From IMG/VR virus record IMGVR_UViG_3300025598_000030, positions 1 through 64,000 of that record: a stretch of DNA of 64,000 nucleotides; one strand, 5' to 3'. The first letter of the stretch is position 1. Each line of letters opens with the position of its first letter. The notes below the pieces were generated by a model. It was not told where the DNA came from. It was given only the letters and a program-made list of their open reading frames with translations, and did no database searches. A program made the position numbers and the translations under genes. The DNA is from a virus. This document shows, piece after piece, positions 43,465 through 52,430 of the stretch.

Positions 43465-45829
43465 GGCCGGTAGTATTACTTGTTGTTGGCGTTGTAGTGG
43501 GCCCGACAACATCGCCTGCACTATTAGTTAGAGGTACTGAAGAATCATACGTAGGAATCGGTGTACCTTGCAATTGTCCTAAGAAACATTCATAATATCC
43601 TTTCTTAGTTGCATAAATGTCAGGTGTACAATAACCTACAGCTCTTACTGCTGCATCAAAATATCCGGGATCTGTTTGAGATAGTTTAACTCTGTCTGCA
43701 ATATATATTGCACTAACATAAGCTGAAATTTTAGGATCATTTAATAAAGACGGATTATCTACTAATGCCGTTGCAGATGGTAATAACCCTCTATCATATA
43801 ATAACTTGCTATATTTTGTATAACTAGTCCGACCAGTAATTTGAATATACCCTCTACCGATAAATTTGGTACCGTCTCCTGAGGTAGTATTTCCTAAAGA
43901 TCTGTATTGATTGTCAGGCGACCCAAACGGCGGCGGTCCGTATAAAAATTCAGGTAATTTAGATGGGTCAGCGGCTTTTTCTTGAGCTAAAGCTAAGTCA
44001 CCTTTGAATATAGATGGAAAGACCTGTAATAATCTATTAGCAGAATAATTAAATTTCTCAGTTTGTATCTGCCATTTTGATTCTCCTCCTGTTATACCTA
44101 ATAAAGAAGCAATAGATATAGGAGTATTCAATCCAACTGCGGTACAAGCTGCTTTAAGTTGTGTAATTCCTGTTAGATTAGACGGATTTGAAATATCTGC
44201 TGCATATTTAGGTTCGCATGTACCAGATAATACCTCGGGTAAGTTAGCAGATGAGGCCGAAGAAACAGCCGAAGTATCAGGAATTCCACTAGCTGCTCTA
44301 CTTTGTACAGTGACATCGGTATTAGTTGAACTAAATTTCACAGGATCTATATTTTCATGTTGATCCCACGGTTCGTGTGTCGGAACGCGCTGCATAATAC
44401 TACTAATAGGATTAGCTTTATAAAATGTTCCGTGTGCCCATCCGTTCTCTGCTTTTCTATTAGGTAAGCTATATGTAGGCAACTGAGGAGGTAAACTGGC
44501 TAATTCTGCACTTGCAGCGGCTGCTGCCGATGGTCCATTTAAATGTATCTTTGCGCCAGTTGCAATTATATTTCCGCTTGCTCCGAAATGATGTGTACCT
44601 GCAGTACTTAATTTTACATCACCCTCTGCCGAAATATCGATTCCTGCTCCTGTAGTTGCTAATAAACCTTGATCTACCAATATGTTTAAATTATTCCCTA
44701 CACTGACCTTTAAATCTTTTCCTATTGTTTCGTCTTTATTTTTAGCAATAGATATCTTTGCATAATCATCTACGATTAAATTATAATACCCGGCAATATT
44801 CTGTTCCATATTTCCCAATGCACGAACATTAATATTTCTGCCGGCTTCGATGTTAATATCTCGATCAGCTCTGAAATTAAAATCTGCTTCAGAGTGTATA
44901 CTAACACTATCAGCAGCATATACATCTATTTTACCATTTGACGTTAATTCAATCCAAGCAGTTCCTTGGCTATTAGCAATATAAATCAAATCACTGCTGT
45001 TATGCATTAAAATTTGATGACCGGTTCTAGTACGTATACGTACTAATTCGTCTACAATTTTTCCAGTTTTTGGATCGACCCTGCCATCATCCATGACAAA
45101 TTGTGTGCCTCCTAATCGCTTAATAGGCACTAATGTTTTTTTATCATATCCTACTGCTGCTTTTCTTCCAGTTAAATCTAAAGGACCCGGAGTACTGATA
45201 CCATAAACTGTGCTTGGCATTTCTCGTCTAGCAGAACTAGATGTAATACCTCTAATATTATCGATTAATAGTCCTTGTGCTAATAATCGATCAGCGAATG
45301 GATGAATTGGGCGATATTGAGAACTGGGCATCGGGTGATCCTTAACTGTTCTCATCATAAATTCACCCACTGGCAATCTTGATGTTTGATATTTTAATTG
45401 CTGTTCGGGACTTATAAAAACTTTATCGCTCGCTGCAATTCCGGGAACGCTATGATTTTGGTAAGTATCCGGACAACACCCTAAAATGTAACCTTGATTA
45501 GGATCGCCGTCGATAAAAATTACCAATACCCATGCACCTATATCAGGAGGAACCATCCACATGCCATAACTATGTTGTACATCTTCATATTTTTTAGGAT
45601 CAGTTCCTTCAAATAATTGATTCATCGTTCCCCAAAATGGAGGAAGATAATATGCACGACCTGTTAACTGTTCTGCATTAGGATCGTCTGTTGTACCTCT
45701 TTGAATAGAAACTTCAAATGCTCCCATTCTAGTCGGGTCGAGATGATTTGTTACCCTGGCTTTATATGGTCCAGGACTCGGCATCTTTTTTGTAAATACC
45801 GATGTTATTCGTTTATCAACTGCACTCAT
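43460..45829 (-). CDS. 5: Baseplate hub spike gp5 with C-terminal GH19-like lysozyme
   Basis: 789 residues. The N-terminal OB-fold (about 15-125: 'GPYKARVTNHLDPTRMGAFEVSI', 'IGAWVLVIFIDGDPNQGYILG') is that of gp5. Residues about 265-425 form a repetitive beta-helix-like spike ('SVSIHSEADFNFRADRDINI', 'INVRALGNM', 'DISAEGDVKLSTAG'). After a linker, residues about 555-750 resemble a GH19/chitinase-type lysozyme: 'GGESKW' (candidate catalytic Glu), 'FNYSANRLLQVFPSIF', 'FIGRGYIQITGRTSYTKY'. T4 gp5 instead has a GH24-type lysozyme between OB-fold and spike, so the domain order and enzyme class differ. Confidence 0.9.
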   Translation of the reverse strand: MSAVDKRITSVFTKKMPSPGPYKARVTNHLDPTRMGAFEVSIQRGTTDDPNAEQLTGRAYYLPPFWGTMNQLFEGTDPKKYEDVQHSYGMWMVPPDIGAWVLVIFIDGDPNQGYILGCCPDTYQNHSVPGIAASDKVFISPEQQLKYQTSRLPVGEFMMRTVKDHPMPSSQYRPIHPFADRLLAQGLLIDNIRGITSSSARREMPSTVYGISTPGPLDLTGRKAAVGYDKKTLVPIKRLGGTQFVMDDGRVDPKTGKIVDELVRIRTRTGHQILMHNSSDLIYIANSQGTAWIELTSNGKIDVYAADSVSIHSEADFNFRADRDINIEAGRNINVRALGNMEQNIAGYYNLIVDDYAKISIAKNKDETIGKDLKVSVGNNLNILVDQGLLATTGAGIDISAEGDVKLSTAGTHHFGASGNIIATGAKIHLNGPSAAAAASAELASLPPQLPTYSLPNRKAENGWAHGTFYKANPISSIMQRVPTHEPWDQHENIDPVKFSSTNTDVTVQSRAASGIPDTSAVSSASSANLPEVLSGTCEPKYAADISNPSNLTGITQLKAACTAVGLNTPISIASLLGITGGESKWQIQTEKFNYSANRLLQVFPSIFKGDLALAQEKAADPSKLPEFLYGPPPFGSPDNQYRSLGNTTSGDGTKFIGRGYIQITGRTSYTKYSKLLYDRGLLPSATALVDNPSLLNDPKISAYVSAIYIADRVKLSQTDPGYFDAAVRAVGYCTPDIYATKKGYYECFLGQLQGTPIPTYDSSVPLTNSAGDVVGPTTTPTTSNTTGP

Positions 45830-48800
45830 TTTTTATTTGACCCATTTATTAAATTTATTAAAGGACTAGATGCTGCAGATGCACTCTTCGATCCGTATTT
45901 GCTTACTACAGACGGAGATACATTTGATACATTAGGAAGTCCTGTTGGAACCACTGAATTTATAGTATTTACTACAGCCTCTACACTAGGGGAATTTCCT
46001 GTTAATTGTGAAAAACCTGATTGAAGTGTACTGACCTTACCTGAAACTGCTATAGGAGAAAGTGCCGATCCAGCAACTACCGAAGCTTTATTATTCGAAA
46101 TTAATTTATTGATATTCGGTATACTAGCAGCTCCTGGAATATCTGATAAAGTTCCACCATTTTTTAAGATATATCTTACATCACTAATGTTTATATCAGC
46201 ATCAGGCGCACTAATTGTCGGTTGGGTTGAGGGAATATTTTTAAGTCCTTGTACCGGTATATTATTAATCAATAACCCATTACTTACTGCGGCATTAATA
46301 TCAACATTCTTAGGAACATTTTGTGCCGCTTGAATAATTGTATTATAGATTTTAGATCTCAATCCGCCACTTAAACCTGCTAATCTATTAGGATTAATAC
46401 CTAAAGTAGATTCTAGAGAATTTACATTACCGTTTATATTAGATAATTGTGCAGAATTACTAGAGACTAATCCTGCAGCATTATTACCTAAATTATTCAC
46501 TTGACTTAATGCACTACTAGAAAGATTGGAAGAATTTGCACCCGAAGCTATAGCATTTTGAGCAATTGTATTAGGTGAAACATTATTAAATCCTATCGAA
46601 TTGGCTACATTACTTAATTGATTTACCGACCCGCCTGCACTATTAATATTTGTTGAAAAATTCGTCAAACCTGAGTTAGTTAATCTAATAGCAGAAGCAA
46701 CATTTAGTAATCCTAAAGCCGAAGATCCGGATAGACGATTAATTAAAGACCCATTAATTCCTGATGCGCCGGAAGATAATGAATTAATAAATGATCCTAT
46801 CGATAATCCTCCAGTTGGAGAACCTGAAATGCTTTGTAAATTACCCGGAAGAAGGTTAGATAAATCTCCAGGTAACCCATTAAGTGATAGAGATGATGCA
46901 ATTTCCGCAGCCAAGGTATCTTCAGTGGCTCTAACTGTGGACGGAGTATCAGGAGGTGGATTAATATTTTCTCTCACCGGATCAGGGTATTCTATTACCG
47001 GTAATGGGAGTTTAGTTGGCGGAGGTACATCGGTATCTTCCACTTGTGCAGTTAATCTAATTAAATCTAATTTTTGTGTAAACTTTCCGTCTTTAAAATA
47101 ATTAACTATTTGAGTTACTCTAAATACTCCGCTATACTTAGCAGTATATACCGACTTACCTGTTTTTGAATCAGCTACTGATTGAAAAATAGCTTCACCG
47201 GTAGTCGGGTCAATATCTAAAGGATTTTTAAAATTTATAACAATATGAACATCGCCGTGGATAAATGGCGCTTCGTCTTGTCCTACAGTCCCATCTGGAT
47301 TCTTAGTATGACGTTGATTTCCGATATTATCTGTTACTAGATAATATGGATCTCCTATGATGTTTAATTCTGCAGTGCATTGATCGACATTTTCTAAAAT
47401 TGCTTTATGCATAGACTTAGCTAGGTCTGCATATGGATCAGTAGTGGGCAATGCAGTATTAGGCACACCTGATACTACAACCATTGTATTGTCTGTTGCT
47501 ACTTTTATAGGAGGTTTTCCTAACCAACTTTTTTCTCGATCGGCAAGTTTAGAATCAGGTAATGCTGTTTTACTAGATCCCGACTGTTCTGTTAATCCTC
47601 CATTAGACGGAACTCCTACCTTATTGCCTAATGCTTTAGGTATTGCACTAAAAAATAAAGTATTAAATTGCAATCTAAATCCTGTAATGTCTACATTTTT
47701 ACCAGAATATATATAATTGTATTCTCGATGAATACTTTCTTTTAACTTTGAAGTATCTGCTGTAGCAGGAACTTTAGGAGGAAACCTAGAATAATGTATT
47801 TTATATGGTACAACAACATATCTATATTTAAAAAGAGGTAGGTTTGTTTTAGGATTGTCAATACCTAAATGTTCTGTTTCAACATTGACCATAAAATAAT
47901 CAACCATACCGTTTTCATCAATTTTAAAAGTTTCTGCTATATTTTTTACATATTCGCTATCTCGTATCACCGAAGAAATACAATCTACGACATCTTGTCC
48001 TTTTGCAAATTGTGCTATAGGATTAACAGGATCGTAAGGGATTGTATCTGTATTGTTATTATCTGTGACTTTTGATTGGTCTATAAATTCATAAGCAGTG
48101 TTAGATTTATAAAGTTCGACTAATTTCTTACCAGCAATCTCATTATCTTTTGTATAATCTAATCCGGTATCTGTTGGGGTAGGGAATACGATTTCAAATA
48201 TATCATGACTAACATTACCTTGAGAATTACTAAGCGCTTGTGCTTCTTTTAGCTTTCCTGTATTAATACCATCCATAAAGCTGGTTAATATATCTTTAAT
48301 AACACTACCTTTAATCTGTACAGTATCTTTAAGATTTTGAACCTCGCCTAATGCTTGTTCATTCCAAGGAACTGCACTGCAATTATAAACCGTTCCGCTT
48401 TCTTTTACTTCAATATCAATTGAAGTAAATTTCATAGGAAAGTATCTTGTAGATTTATCGATAATCTCAGGATCTGATAAATCAGGTCCATCTGGGTATC
48501 CTATAAATTGCATTTTAAGCATATATGGACAATTAATATAACTATCATGCCCGGAAGCAATTGCAGAAACATGCAATGCTTCTATAAAACCACTCATACT
48601 ATATGGTTCAGTGATTTGAAATTTAATATTAGTAGCAGGAGACATGCTAGTTTTTTTATCACCGCCGACAATATTTTCTATTTCTACTTGATCGATATAA
48701 AAATCAAATTGCCCTGGGCTTTGTGTATTAAAATTTTGTAAGAGAGAGGAAAACGATTCATTTAATCTGTTAATTTCTGCAATTACATTTTGATTATGTT

Positions 48801-49143
48801 TAGCTTGAGTGGAATTAGGATTAGTATATAACTGCGAGGCAGGAGCAGTACGCTGAATTGGATTTTGTAAACCTGTTGTTCCTTTACCTCCTGATCTAGC
48901 AATAATCCAATAGTCTTGATTATCGTCAAGATTGAATGGATTAACCAATGCATTACCTTTAAGAGATGCTAAAGTGAAATTGTAAGTATAAGATTTATAA
49001 TTGTTTAAAATATTAGATCCTAAAGTTTTTCCTGCTATAGGTATCTTATTTTGTTCAGTACTGCTTTTAGACGGGGTTTTATTTTCTGTTTTAGAATCCC
49101 CGGAAAATGATTGTTGTTTCGGTGCAATTACGAGAGCTGGCAT
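45826..49143 (-). CDS. Large baseplate hub-region structural protein
   Basis: 1,105 residues, overlapping gp5 by ATGA. The N-terminal 500 residues look folded ('FDFYIDQVEIENIVG', 'ITEPYSMSGFIEALHVSAI..GHDSYINCPYMLKMQFIGYPDGP', 'RYRYVVVPYKIHYSRFP'). 'TAKYSGVFRVTQIVNYFKDGKFTQKLDLIRL' (about 670-700) looks like a tail-hub domain. The last 370 residues are low-complexity, rich in Ser, Asn, Gly, Leu and Ile. Place between gp53 and gp5 suggests it fills the role of hub protein gp27 or an associated tail component; sequence alone does not prove it. Confidence 0.65.
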   Translation of the reverse strand: MPALVIAPKQQSFSGDSKTENKTPSKSSTEQNKIPIAGKTLGSNILNNYKSYTYNFTLASLKGNALVNPFNLDDNQDYWIIARSGGKGTTGLQNPIQRTAPASQLYTNPNSTQAKHNQNVIAEINRLNESFSSLLQNFNTQSPGQFDFYIDQVEIENIVGGDKKTSMSPATNIKFQITEPYSMSGFIEALHVSAIASGHDSYINCPYMLKMQFIGYPDGPDLSDPEIIDKSTRYFPMKFTSIDIEVKESGTVYNCSAVPWNEQALGEVQNLKDTVQIKGSVIKDILTSFMDGINTGKLKEAQALSNSQGNVSHDIFEIVFPTPTDTGLDYTKDNEIAGKKLVELYKSNTAYEFIDQSKVTDNNNTDTIPYDPVNPIAQFAKGQDVVDCISSVIRDSEYVKNIAETFKIDENGMVDYFMVNVETEHLGIDNPKTNLPLFKYRYVVVPYKIHYSRFPPKVPATADTSKLKESIHREYNYIYSGKNVDITGFRLQFNTLFFSAIPKALGNKVGVPSNGGLTEQSGSSKTALPDSKLADREKSWLGKPPIKVATDNTMVVVSGVPNTALPTTDPYADLAKSMHKAILENVDQCTAELNIIGDPYYLVTDNIGNQRHTKNPDGTVGQDEAPFIHGDVHIVINFKNPLDIDPTTGEAIFQSVADSKTGKSVYTAKYSGVFRVTQIVNYFKDGKFTQKLDLIRLTAQVEDTDVPPPTKLPLPVIEYPDPVRENINPPPDTPSTVRATEDTLAAEIASSLSLNGLPGDLSNLLPGNLQSISGSPTGGLSIGSFINSLSSGASGINGSLINRLSGSSALGLLNVASAIRLTNSGLTNFSTNINSAGGSVNQLSNVANSIGFNNVSPNTIAQNAIASGANSSNLSSSALSQVNNLGNNAAGLVSSNSAQLSNINGNVNSLESTLGINPNRLAGLSGGLRSKIYNTIIQAAQNVPKNVDINAAVSNGLLINNIPVQGLKNIPSTQPTISAPDADINISDVRYILKNGGTLSDIPGAASIPNINKLISNNKASVVAGSALSPIAVSGKVSTLQSGFSQLTGNSPSVEAVVNTINSVVPTGLPNVSNVSPSVVSKYGSKSASAASSPLINLINGSNKK

Positions 49144-49144
49144 T

Positions 49145-49447
49145 TTATATACCTAATAATGTTTTTAAAGTTTGCAGCTGGGGAAGGTATATTGCCTGGC
49201 CGGCATATAAATCATAGATAGGATCTTTAATTATATCCTTGTTTCTTACAGCGAATACCCACCACAATGAAGGATCTCCGTATAGATCATATGCTAGCAA
49301 ATCCGGTCGATTAGCATATTGACTAGTAACAACAAACTGTACATCGTTAGTTACATTAGGAATATTACGAAAATTGATAATATCCAAGTATCCATTAGAG
49401 ACTACTGTGGTATAATAAGGGCTATTTTTAGAATAAGTTGCGGACAT
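49145..49447 (-). CDS. 53: Baseplate wedge protein gp53
   Basis: 100 residues. The gp53 signature is compact and clear: 'SQYANRPDLLAYDLYGDPSLWWVFAVRN' followed by 'DPIYDLYAGQAIYLPQ'. It is about half the length of T4 gp53 (196), as in other marine T4-like phages. Part of the wedge joining gp48/54 and gp27 regions. It overlaps the gp48-like gene by one base. Confidence 0.85.
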   Translation of the reverse strand: MSATYSKNSPYYTTVVSNGYLDIINFRNIPNVTNDVQFVVTSQYANRPDLLAYDLYGDPSLWWVFAVRNKDIIKDPIYDLYAGQAIYLPQLQTLKTLLGI

Positions 49448-50355
49448 TATAAGTATCCTTGAGCACGTTGATTACCGGTCAACCATCCAGAAACTGTACC
49501 ATTTAACATTTCTCGTCTGCTATAAACCGGAGATAATGTCAAATTAATTGTTGTAAATACCGGCACAGAAGAAGATCCATATAAAAAATTATTCTGATCG
49601 GCGCCGGCTGTAAAGTAATCTATACCTTCCGGCAGATCAAAATTAAATCCTTTAATAACAACAGGAACCATATCTAACATATAAGGACCATAGGCCATTA
49701 ATCTACAGACCGGCGGCGGCGCTCCTGCATTAGGATCATCACCAAATTTCATCTTAGTAAGAGCTCTTAATAAATGTATTACTCCTAATAAAATTTGAGA
49801 TTCGATATCATTTTGAGCTGAAAATTTACCGGTAATTTTAATATCACTTACTGCACTACTTTTATAAAAATTTTGAGTATAGTTAGAATGAACAGCATTA
49901 AATGGTTCATAATTAGCGCTATGATCTAATGTAATCGACGGAGTATAAGGAAAAATTATTCCTCCATTTCGTTTAAGTTCACCATTAGGACCTGCTGCTT
50001 GATTAATTAAATAGGAGTCCGGAACTATTAATCTAACTCTTTGATCTATATGACCAAATTTTGCTACGGCTCTAGGCGGAGTAGTCGGAGTCGCACTAGG
50101 TTTAAGAGATGCTGTTAATGATTCTGCTAATCCTGCGACATTTGCTGATAATTGTTGCGAAAGATTGACTATATTAGTAGGATTCGATATTTTTTTTAAA
50201 CTTTCAGCATCCGACACACTGGGATTTGTAATAGCTTCGGATGCGATAGATCCTGACGATGCTTGCGATGTTTGTATCGTTCCATCTGCATTAGTAGTTG
50301 TTACTAATCCAGACGAATCTGTTTGAGAAGATGTTGGAAATCCTGTAATGGCCAT
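49447..50355 (-). CDS. 48: Baseplate/tail-tube cap protein, gp48-like
   Basis: 302 residues. A disordered Ser/Thr-rich N-terminus of about 90 residues precedes the conserved part 'RVRLIVPDSYLIN', 'GIIFPYTPSITLDHSANYEPFNAVHSNY', 'ITGKFSAQNDIESQILLGVIHLLRALTKM' and 'PPPVCRLMAYGPYMLDMVPVVIKGFNF'. I recall this pattern in cyanophage proteins labelled gp48 (tail-tube-associated baseplate protein). gp54 is the alternative. First gene of the minus-strand virion block, divergent from gp55. Confidence 0.6.
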   Translation of the reverse strand: MAITGFPTSSQTDSSGLVTTTNADGTIQTSQASSGSIASEAITNPSVSDAESLKKISNPTNIVNLSQQLSANVAGLAESLTASLKPSATPTTPPRAVAKFGHIDQRVRLIVPDSYLINQAAGPNGELKRNGGIIFPYTPSITLDHSANYEPFNAVHSNYTQNFYKSSAVSDIKITGKFSAQNDIESQILLGVIHLLRALTKMKFGDDPNAGAPPPVCRLMAYGPYMLDMVPVVIKGFNFDLPEGIDYFTAGADQNNFLYGSSSVPVFTTINLTLSPVYSRREMLNGTVSGWLTGNQRAQGYL

Positions 50356-50374
50356 AGTTAATCTCGTTATCTGC

Positions 50375-50391
50375 TATTTACCCTATAAATA
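50375..50391. promoter_or_regulatory. Divergent late-promoter-like motifs between genes 48 and 55
   Basis: TATAAATA on the plus strand (50384-50391) faces gene 55. GGTAAATA on the minus strand (50375-50382), two bases from consensus, faces the virion block and lies 20 bases before the gp48-like ATG. Together they form a compact divergent late control region. Confidence 0.45.
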
Positions 50392-50409
50392 ATATTGGTA
50401 TTTAATTGG

Positions 50410-50438
50410 TTGACATTTTGTTGTTTTTTTGCTACAAT
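50410..50438 (+). promoter_or_regulatory. Consensus sigma70 promoter for gene 55
   Basis: TTGACA (50410-50415), 17-base T-rich spacer, TACAAT (50433-50438), followed by AAGGAAGG (50445-50452) and the gp55 ATG at 50465. Spacing and boxes are near ideal for early host transcription. Confidence 0.7.
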
Positions 50439-50464
50439 AACCCTAAGGAAGGAAAAATATAATA

Positions 50465-51373
50465 ATGACCATAACAACAAGTCCTACAGGAAGAAAAGTA
50501 AAATATTTAAATAATAGAGATTTATTAGCAGAAATACATAAAAGCAAATGCAGTTTTTCAAGTTTTACAAAGCCCGAATATAATCAACATGACGTTATTT
50601 TAACTGGTTTAGATAAAATCAATATAAGAACTATAGCAGAAGCTAAACGAAATAGAGCAAAAAGAATCGGCATAGAAACATTTAATCAAGCTAGATTAAA
50701 CGGTGATAAAAAGATAAAATTGATTGAGTGTACTCCCGATTATAAAACTATAGATAAAAAAGATGTTATTATACGAATTATGACATATGATCATATTCCG
50801 TTATCACCTAGTCGTAAAAAAACAGCAAAGACTACTGCGGATCGTCACGAAAAAGTAAATTTTCCACCTTTCCAGCATTGGAAATTTGATGAGAATGAAG
50901 AATTAATTTGTGTTGGTAAAAGCCATTGGAAAGGCTCTATAGATTCCGGAAAGTTTAGTAAAGATCATGGCAGAGTTACAGAAAATCTAGGCAGAATGTA
51001 TATCAAATTAAGCGAGCGTTATGCACAACGTAGTAATTGGAGAGGCTATACTTATGTTGATGAGATGCGTGGGCAAGCTATCTTACAGTTAAGCCAAATT
51101 GGATTACAATTTGATGAATCAAAAAGCGAAAATCCATTCGCTTATTATACTGCTGCAGTAACTAATTCATTTACTCGCGTACTTAATTTAGAAAAGAAAA
51201 GTCAAAATATTCGAGATGATTTACTCGAAGTCAACGGATTAACGCCTAGTCTCACTAGACAAACCAAAGAAGAATTCGCTGATGAGGTTGCAAAACAGGC
51301 CGAAATTTACAAAAACATCCGTATGCCAAAAAGTCAAGAAAGTGATTTTGCATCAGATGAGGATGAAGATTGA
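50465..51373 (+). CDS. 55: Late sigma factor gp55, long form
   Basis: 302 residues against 185 in T4. gp55 directs host RNA polymerase to late TATAAATA promoters. The sigma region 2-like core lies in the C-terminal half: 'IKLSERYAQRSNWRGYTYVDEMRGQAILQLSQIGLQFDESKSENPFAYYTAAVTNSFTRVLNLEKK' (about 180-245). An 'YLNNRDLLAEIHKSK' element near the N-terminus corresponds to the T4 start region, and roughly 120 residues, basic and with W/H-rich 'FPPFQHWKF', separate the two. The C-terminus is acidic. It has both an early promoter and a late motif. Confidence 0.85.
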   Translation: MTITTSPTGRKVKYLNNRDLLAEIHKSKCSFSSFTKPEYNQHDVILTGLDKINIRTIAEAKRNRAKRIGIETFNQARLNGDKKIKLIECTPDYKTIDKKDVIIRIMTYDHIPLSPSRKKTAKTTADRHEKVNFPPFQHWKFDENEELICVGKSHWKGSIDSGKFSKDHGRVTENLGRMYIKLSERYAQRSNWRGYTYVDEMRGQAILQLSQIGLQFDESKSENPFAYYTAAVTNSFTRVLNLEKKSQNIRDDLLEVNGLTPSLTRQTKEEFADEVAKQAEIYKNIRMPKSQESDFASDEDED

Positions 51374-51416
51374 TTATTATTTGCAATCCTGTTAAAATAA
51401 AACATGGAGTATAATA

Positions 51417-52430
51417 ATGTCACTATTTAAAAAAGTAGCAGCCTTTACAGATCTACACGTCGGTCTCAAGGGTAATAGTCAATTACACCTGCAAGATTGC
51501 GAAGAATTTGTAGATTGGTTTATTGAAAAGGCCAAAGATGCCGGTTGCGATACTGGCATCTTTTTAGGTGACTGGCATCATCAGAGAAATTCAATCAATC
51601 TAATCACTTTAGATACTAGTGTACGTCTTTTAGAAAAACTCGGAAAAGCTTTTGACCAATTTATTTGGTTTCCCGGCAACCATGATTTATTTTTTAGAGA
51701 TAAACGTGATGTACATAGTTCTTCCTTCGGACGTCATATTCCTGGAGTGACTGTTATCGATACTGTTACTACTATCGATGATGTCACTTTAGTTCCATGG
51801 CTAGTTAAAGAAGAGTGGAAATCTATTTCAAAATCTAAAAGTAGGTATGTTTTCGGCCATCTCGAATTGCCTACATTTATGATGAATGCTATGGTTGCAG
51901 CTCCAGACCACGGATTATTGCAGCCTACTCATTTCCGTAATCAGGAACTAGTGTTTAGTGGACATTTCCATAAACGTCAAAATCAAGGAAAGATTTGGTA
52001 TATCGGTAATGCGTTTCCACATGATTTTGCCGATTCGTGGGACGATGAAAGAGGAATGATGATTATGGAATGGGGTAGAACTCCTGAATTCCACGCTTGG
52101 ACCGATGCTCCTAAATATCGTTCGATCAAACTCAGTCAACTGATAGAAGATAAAGATAACATTTTAAAATCTAAGATGTATCTCAAAGTTACAGCTGATG
52201 TAGAATTAAATTACGAAGAAGCTATCTTTCTAAAAGAGAGTTTTATGGCTGATGAAAATGTGAGAGAATTTAGTATGGTTAGAGATCGTATTAGCTTAGA
52301 AGGAGTTGAAGAAACACCAACTGAAGCTACAATACAAAGTGTAGATCAAATTGTAACACAAGAATTACTTAACATTTCAAGCGAACAGTTTAGTTCGGCA
52401 ACATTATTGGATATTTGGCAACGTCTATGA
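51417..52430 (+). CDS. 47: Recombination endonuclease subunit gp47 (Mre11/SbcD)
   Basis: 337 residues (T4 gp47 is 339). Calcineurin-like phosphoesterase motifs: 'FTDLHVG' (D-x-H), 'GIFLGDWHH' (G-D), 'FPGNHD' (G-N-H-D), 'VFGHLELP' (G-H) and 'FSGHFHKRQ' (G-H-x-H). With gp46 it resects DNA ends and helps degrade host DNA. It overlaps gp46 by ATGA. GGAG precedes the ATG, and a weak TTGATT-17-TAAAAT pair lies upstream. Confidence 0.95.
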   Translation: MSLFKKVAAFTDLHVGLKGNSQLHLQDCEEFVDWFIEKAKDAGCDTGIFLGDWHHQRNSINLITLDTSVRLLEKLGKAFDQFIWFPGNHDLFFRDKRDVHSSSFGRHIPGVTVIDTVTTIDDVTLVPWLVKEEWKSISKSKSRYVFGHLELPTFMMNAMVAAPDHGLLQPTHFRNQELVFSGHFHKRQNQGKIWYIGNAFPHDFADSWDDERGMMIMEWGRTPEFHAWTDAPKYRSIKLSQLIEDKDNILKSKMYLKVTADVELNYEEAIFLKESFMADENVREFSMVRDRISLEGVEETPTEATIQSVDQIVTQELLNISSEQFSSATLLDIWQRL

